Below are positions 7,501 to 11,231 of a DNA stretch of 11,231 nt, in pieces. Below the pieces are notes generated by a model. The model saw nothing but the letters and a program-made list of their open reading frames with translations. It did no database searches and was not told the DNA's origin. The number at the start of each line of letters is the position of its first letter. Positions within the stretch are counted from its first letter, which is position 1. Origin of the DNA: an uncultured delta proteobacterium (GTDB taxonomy: Bacteria; Myxococcota_A; Bradymonadia; REDH01). The stretch is taken from contig CAIQPA010000540.1 in assembly GCA_903873545.1 (NCBI GenBank), positions 1-11,231 on the forward strand. The letters are read 5' to 3'. The position numbers and the translations under genes were made by a program.

Positions 7501-10500
7501 CAACGATCGGTCGCTGGCCGAGGTTTACGGCAAGGCGCTCGGTAACCTGTACGACACGCGGAGCGAAGCGTGGCTGTCGGTGGCGATGCGGCGGGCCAAA
7601 CTGCTCGACCTCAGCCTTTCGGACGCGCCTGCCGCGCTGACGGTCTACGAGGAGGTATTGGCGTCGTGGCCCGAACAGGCCGACGCGTTGGAGCGGCAGG
7701 AGGTGCTGCTCACCCGGCTCGCCCGTTGGGACGACCTGCTCAGCGTGCTCGACGACAAGGCGGCGCTTGCTCAGGGAGAGACCCGCGTTGTGCTGTTGCG
7801 ACGGATTGCGTCGCTGCAGGACGAGCAGCGCAAGGATGAGGCTGCGGCGATCGATGCCTACCGCGCGTTGCGTGAGGCGGTCCCGACCGACCTGCCCGCG
7901 CTGCAGGCGCTGCGCCGGCTTTACCGCGGCTCAAATGATGGTTTGGAGCTGGCGACGGTACTCAGCGATCTCGTCGGCCTGTCGACGGGCGCTGCATCGG
8001 TAGACCTGCGCCTTGAATTGGCGGCGGTCTACCTCGACCTCTTGGAGGACTCTTCCTCGGCGATGGAGGTTGTGTCCGGTCTCGCGACCGATGCCCCGAA
8101 GCACCCGAAGGTGAAGGGGCTGCTGGAGCGGTTGGTCGAGTTCGACGGACAGCGGGCGCAGGCCGCGTTGCTGCTCGAGCCCATCTACACCTCCGAGAGC
8201 AGCTGGAAGTTGCTGGTTGGCGTGTTGGACATTCAGCTCGATGCGGCGGAGTCGCTCGCGACGCGGAAGCAGCTGCTGGAGCGGATTGGCCAGCTGCAGT
8301 TGGAGCGGCTGAACGATGCAACTGGAGCCTGGAAGTCGTATGAGGCGCTGCTTCGCGCTGAGCCTCGCTCGACGCTCGCGCAGACGCGACTGGAGACGAT
8401 GGCCAAGGCCAAGGAGCTCTGGAAGCAGTACGTTGGCCTGCTCGAGTCCGTTGTGGATGACGAGGGTCTGGCGGGTGCCGACGCAGAGCGGGCCGTGGAG
8501 ATTTTTGAGCGCGCCGCCCAGATTTGCGACAAGACGCTTGGCCAGCATGAGGAGGCCGTGCGCCTGCTCCGTCGGGTGCTCGAGGTGGACGGTCGTCGCG
8601 AGTCGACGATGGTGCAGCTCGAGGCGCTTCTCGTCCGTCTCAAGGACTGGGAGGCCAACCTGGAGGTCATCGAGCTCCGACTCGCGCTCCATACCGACGC
8701 CGCTCAGCGTAAGGGTCTGTTGGTCCGCGCGGCGGGTCTGTGGGAGGAGATGCTCGACGCCGCGGAGCGTGCGGTCGAGGTCTGGCAGCGGCTGGCCGAT
8801 GAGCAGTCAGGCGATCGTGATGCACTGTCGAACCTCGACCGGCTCTTCGGTCAGACGGGTGAGCATGCGCAGCAGGCCGGGGTCCTCGAGCAGCGGATCG
8901 CGCTCGCGACGGGCGCGGAGCGGACGGCGCTGGTAGCGCGGCTCGCAGCGCTCCAGATTGAGCAGATTGGCGACATCGCGCAGGGTCTGTCGCTCTGGGC
9001 CGAGGTGCTGAACGCAGAGCCGGGTCATGCGGTGGCGCGCAGCGCCGTCTGGGCGTTGCTGTCGGATGACGACTATGCGCAGGCTGCGTCGGACCTCCTC
9101 CAGCCACTCCTCGAGAAGGAGAAGAGTTGGGAGAAGGTTGTCACGATTGTGGAGGCTCGCCTGCGGATTGCGGCGACCCCGGATGAGCGTCGCGGTCATG
9201 TGCTGCTCCTTACCCAGCTGCATGCATCGCAGCTCAAGCGGACCGATGTGGCCTACGGCGTTGCCCGGGCTCACCTTGGCGAGTTCCTGAGCGACGGCGA
9301 GGTTATCGGCACGGCGGAGCAGCTGGCCGGCTCGGCCGGCAAGATGGCAGACTTCGTGGGTGTGCTCGTGTCGCTGTCGCGCGACGAGAGCGACGAACTT
9401 TTGGGCACGACGATGCTCGCACGGGCGGCGCGTCTGAGCGAAGTGTCGCTCTCGGATGTCGCCGGCGCCGTAGCGCTCTGGAACGAGGTTCTGGAGCGTG
9501 ATGATCAGAACGACGAGGCGCTGCTGGCGCTCGTGCGGCTCTACAACCAGACCCGCGCATGGGAGGGTCTCGTTGGCGCGCTCCTCCGTCGTGCGGAGCT
9601 GCCGTCGAGCATGTCGGAGCCCTCGGTGCGCCGCGGGCTGCTGCTCCAATCTGCAGCCCTCTATGAGGAGAGCCTGGAGGCGCCTGCCAAGGCGATCGAC
9701 ACCTACCTCAGTGTGCTGGAGATGGACCCGCTCGACCGTGACGCGGTGGAGGCCCTGGAGCGCCTCTTCTCCCGCGCCGAGCGGTGGGAAGAGCTGGTTG
9801 AGAACTACGGCCGTAAGCTCGAGTTTGTGACCGACCTCCGGGCTCGTCGGGAGATCCTGTTCACGCTTGGCGCGGTCTTCGAGAAGGAGCTCGACGACAA
9901 GGAGCGGGCCATTGAGGCGTTTGGCCGTGCGCTGGCCGCCGATGGCGGCGACCTCGGTGCAGTCGAGGCGCTCGACCGCCTCTACGCGGTGACAGAGAAC
10001 TGGTTCGAACTGCAGCGCATCCTTGAGCTCGAGGCCACGCTTGTGAAGGGCGGCGATGCCTCGCGCAACACCCGCTACCGGCTTGGCCGTCTGCTCGAGA
10101 AGGAGCAGGGCGACCTGCCGGGCGCGCTGGCTATCTACGGCGCGATCCTGGCAGAAGCGAGCGAGCATGGGGCGACGCGCGACGCGTTGATCCAGCTGAT
10201 GGAGAGCGGTGAGGCTGCCGTCGAGGCAGCGCTGCTGCTCGCGCCCATCTACCGCAAGGAGCGGGACGGTGCGCGCCTTGCCGGGGTGATTGAGGTCATC
10301 GCTGAAGGTGCCGAGACGACGGCTGCCAAGCATGATCGGCTCGTCGAGCTGGCGGAGGTGGAGGAGGGCTTCAATGGTTCGCCCGAAGCCGCCTTTGCGG
10401 CCTACCGTCGCGCGGCAACCGAAGAGGCTCGCGCCACGACGCTCGACGCGCTTGAGCGGCTTGCGGGCACGCTTGAGAACTGGCGCGACCTTTCGGACTT

Positions 10501-11231
10501 CTTCCGGGAGCTTGCGGAGAGTGTTGGCGAGCCGACGGAACAGCGGGCGATCCTGCTGCGCTCCGCGCGGATTCTCGAGGTGAAGGTTGAGGACCACAAG
10601 GCCGCCATCGAGGTGCTCGAAGAGCTCGCCGGGCGTGATGCCAGCGATGCCGAAGCGCTGGTGAGCCTTGAGCGGCTCTACCAGGCGGGTGAGTCTTGGA
10701 AGGAGGTCGCAGACACCCTGCAGCGTCAGGTGGACACGGCCAGCGAGGCCGCGTGGAAGCGGACGCTCCGGCTTCGGCTTGCGGGTGTGATGGCAGAGTT
10801 CCTGCGTCGCCCCGGCGATGCCGTGGAGACCTATGGCGAGGTGCTGCGCGAGAGCGAGCATGACGCCGACGCGATTGCCGCGCTTGAGGGGCTGCTGGCT
10901 GCTGGGAGCGAGGTGCAGGCGGTGGCAGCCTGGCTCGAGCCCTCCTACCGTGCGCTTGGGCGCTGGCAGGCGCTGGTCGCGCTCAACCGGGCGCGCATCG
11001 ATGTGGAGAGCGACGGCGATGAGCGGTACCGGATCTGGCTCGAGACGGCCGAGGTTCAGGTCTCCGAACTCAACGATCAGAGCGCCGGCCTCGTCGCGAC
11101 CGCCCAGGCGCTCATGGAGCGGCCGACCGAGACGGGGCTCCGCGACCAGCTCGAGCAGTTCGCCGCAACGACGAAGAAGTGGTCGGAGGTTGCCGATGTC
11201 TTCGGCGACCTGCTCCGCGAAGAGCTCTCCG
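4538..11231 (+). CDS. Giant TPR-like helical-repeat protein, AgmK/GltI-like (3' partial)
   Basis: I followed this frame line by line and found no stop from the start to the window edge, giving at least 2231 residues. The preceding in-frame stop is TGA at 4511. ATG 4538, ATG 4541 and GTG 4532 are possible starts, and none has a strong ribosome binding site. There is no signal peptide or membrane helix, so it is probably cytoplasmic. Trp-x-x-Leu-type motifs mark a repeat of about 72 residues: Trp36, 108 and 180, then a Pro/Ala linker (about 247-328), then a ladder from Trp545 to Trp2215. Each unit equals about two TPR hairpins, with DP-type turns such as ALALDP and ELDPTH between units. Position after a gltG-like gene, size and cytoplasmic nature resemble M. 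xanthus AgmK/GltI, a giant TPR scaffold of the gliding complex. Giant TPR proteins are common in Myxococcota, so orthology is likely but unproven. Confidence 0.88.
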   Translation, partial: MMSNQIAKLLADLAARPQQVELIDELDLAWSSEADWETVVREIPLHARRLTDGSASARLLARSAYIARLGLDDAATADALLNEALTRSSDAAAFAEAVVASVESSEDWDVVLGALEDAEAAVASTGAKSRLAVAQGGVFETHKQDHKSAIAAFKRAAELDPTHAEAFRRGRLLFAASGNWEKVVTFLGAEAKLAGVAAAKAALIAEVAEIQFSHLANPSAARAKLAEALALDPTCAAAVALSAKLPADVAVAATAVLTALPAPVAAAPVAAAPAAAAPAAAAPLAAPIAPSLVAPAPKPLVAAVATAPVAAAPVAASFGAPAAVAGPLDAARFFPLGWDEMTTYIDDLREIAYGSAEGATRLGARIVDLLARDGASDDVLAREAWDLLGLSDDKFGLARQLLAALYCRRNVWGELEMQLADADGSEPDGGWAGALYVARFNALGDRAGAAEVAGRAGAAAQRDAEVIDAVVKGNWRKAQTTFMERLAGFGAAAEAESYRELAYLALGFHAEDKVADSLRRVLKANKADAGARELAKAVYRRSEKWQPLAELLKQHADEAQRESSLRSSMLRELLRIYRDELKQDMLVVTTYQALAQLHPADLALLDELGGRLESLGRWPDLIDVKRKRIAALDSDSDRIAAMRELAQLYLVRFSNQAEAIKLFEQIRELDESDEGAVASLEDLYDKRREWEKLIAIKRMLAERAFGNDERIKYLRDAADVAATKARKPELAVALWGEVLECDANDLQALSALEQGYEREKNFARLAEIVERKAAATVEAAPKALALLKLAQLLGDRLGQTERALEVYEELLEVEPSNARAREAIRKGAIELQQWERLELLYARDENWSEYARQLEGLVGTVKQAEVKVDLSFKLWEVLSERLNQVDRGSKALERVLTVDNANERAAELLAPIYEGRGDQPGLARVSEVLLRHATDETAQRDLLIKLGLIARKMNDAAKAYNWLSRAVVTGELVVSVLDDLDASSKASRNDRSLAEVYGKALGNLYDTRSEAWLSVAMRRAKLLDLSLSDAPAALTVYEEVLASWPEQADALERQEVLLTRLARWDDLLSVLDDKAALAQGETRVVLLRRIASLQDEQRKDEAAAIDAYRALREAVPTDLPALQALRRLYRGSNDGLELATVLSDLVGLSTGAASVDLRLELAAVYLDLLEDSSSAMEVVSGLATDAPKHPKVKGLLERLVEFDGQRAQAALLLEPIYTSESSWKLLVGVLDIQLDAAESLATRKQLLERIGQLQLERLNDATGAWKSYEALLRAEPRSTLAQTRLETMAKAKELWKQYVGLLESVVDDEGLAGADAERAVEIFERAAQICDKTLGQHEEAVRLLRRVLEVDGRRESTMVQLEALLVRLKDWEANLEVIELRLALHTDAAQRKGLLVRAAGLWEEMLDAAERAVEVWQRLADEQSGDRDALSNLDRLFGQTGEHAQQAGVLEQRIALATGAERTALVARLAALQIEQIGDIAQGLSLWAEVLNAEPGHAVARSAVWALLSDDDYAQAASDLLQPLLEKEKSWEKVVTIVEARLRIAATPDERRGHVLLLTQLHASQLKRTDVAYGVARAHLGEFLSDGEVIGTAEQLAGSAGKMADFVGVLVSLSRDESDELLGTTMLARAARLSEVSLSDVAGAVALWNEVLERDDQNDEALLALVRLYNQTRAWEGLVGALLRRAELPSSMSEPSVRRGLLLQSAALYEESLEAPAKAIDTYLSVLEMDPLDRDAVEALERLFSRAERWEELVENYGRKLEFVTDLRARREILFTLGAVFEKELDDKERAIEAFGRALAADGGDLGAVEALDRLYAVTENWFELQRILELEATLVKGGDASRNTRYRLGRLLEKEQGDLPGALAIYGAILAEASEHGATRDALIQLMESGEAAVEAALLLAPIYRKERDGARLAGVIEVIAEGAETTAAKHDRLVELAEVEEGFNGSPEAAFAAYRRAATEEARATTLDALERLAGTLENWRDLSDFFRELAESVGEPTEQRAILLRSARILEVKVEDHKAAIEVLEELAGRDASDAEALVSLERLYQAGESWKEVADTLQRQVDTASEAAWKRTLRLRLAGVMAEFLRRPGDAVETYGEVLRESEHDADAIAALEGLLAAGSEVQAVAAWLEPSYRALGRWQALVALNRARIDVESDGDERYRIWLETAEVQVSELNDQSAGLVATAQALMERPTETGLRDQLEQFAATTKKWSEVADVFGDLLREELS
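5324..5398 (+). repeat. 15-bp tandem repeat, 5 units, in the Pro/Ala linker
   Basis: Five in-frame 15-bp units near CCTGCGGCAGCGGCT encode Pro-(Val/Ala/Leu)-Ala-Ala-Ala; the last unit is degenerate. Two more related units occur from 5459. They lie within a low-complexity Pro/Ala linker (residues about 247-328) that separates the N-terminal helical block from the long repeat ladder of the giant protein. The linker is probably flexible or extended. Confidence 0.8.

Noticed and set aside
8807..10861. 684-codon open frame on the minus strand
   Set aside because: It lies entirely inside the giant plus-strand gene. GC-rich plus-strand codons rarely produce minus-strand stops. Its composition (Arg, Leu, His, Gln rich) is typical of a shadow frame.

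Overview
The window looks like chromosomal DNA from a member of the Myxococcota (former Deltaproteobacteria). It is GC-rich by eye, with a strong G/C preference at third codon positions. All five genes lie on the plus strand and are tightly spaced. The best taxonomic clue is the gene content: an FHA protein with the AgmX/PglI-type C-terminal domain, next to TPR proteins of the kind used in the Glt/Agl gliding-motility envelope complex of Myxococcus xanthus. The species cannot be named from this sequence.

Layout: (1) 2-1327, a TPR protein with a Pro/Ala/Glu repeat tail, open at its 5' end and GltE-like. (2) 1391-1630, a small exported protein in the GltF position. (3) 1673-3424, a GltG/PglI-like protein with a cytoplasmic FHA domain, one membrane helix, a charged and glycine-rich periplasmic spacer, and a TonB-like AgmX/PglI tail. 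(4) 3425-3574, a non-coding gap with two mutually exclusive hairpins. (5) 3575-4459, a TPR lipoprotein. (6) 4538 to beyond 11231, one giant uninterrupted reading frame of at least 2231 codons. It encodes a helical-repeat protein with no signal peptide or membrane segment and resembles the giant cytoplasmic protein AgmK/GltI. It fills 60% of the window. Because it has no stop codon inside the window, an ORF caller that requires closed frames will miss it.

Working model (inference from family knowledge): the inner-membrane GltG-like protein bridges a cytoplasmic scaffold (the giant repeat protein, plus FHA-mediated contacts) and periplasmic or outer-membrane partners (the GltE-like and GltF-like proteins and the second TPR lipoprotein). 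This matches a Glt-type trans-envelope machine. As I recall the M. xanthus cluster, an outer-membrane beta-barrel gene (gltH) follows gltG. Here that slot holds a TPR lipoprotein, so this may be a divergent or paralogous Glt-like complex whose function need not be gliding.

The most distinctive sequence structure is a ladder of about 72 residues in the giant protein, marked by a Trp-x-x-Leu motif. It is interrupted at intervals by steps of 85-89 residues. The long open frames on the minus strand are shadows of codon bias. I saw no RNA genes, mobile elements, CRISPR arrays or convincing intrinsic terminators.
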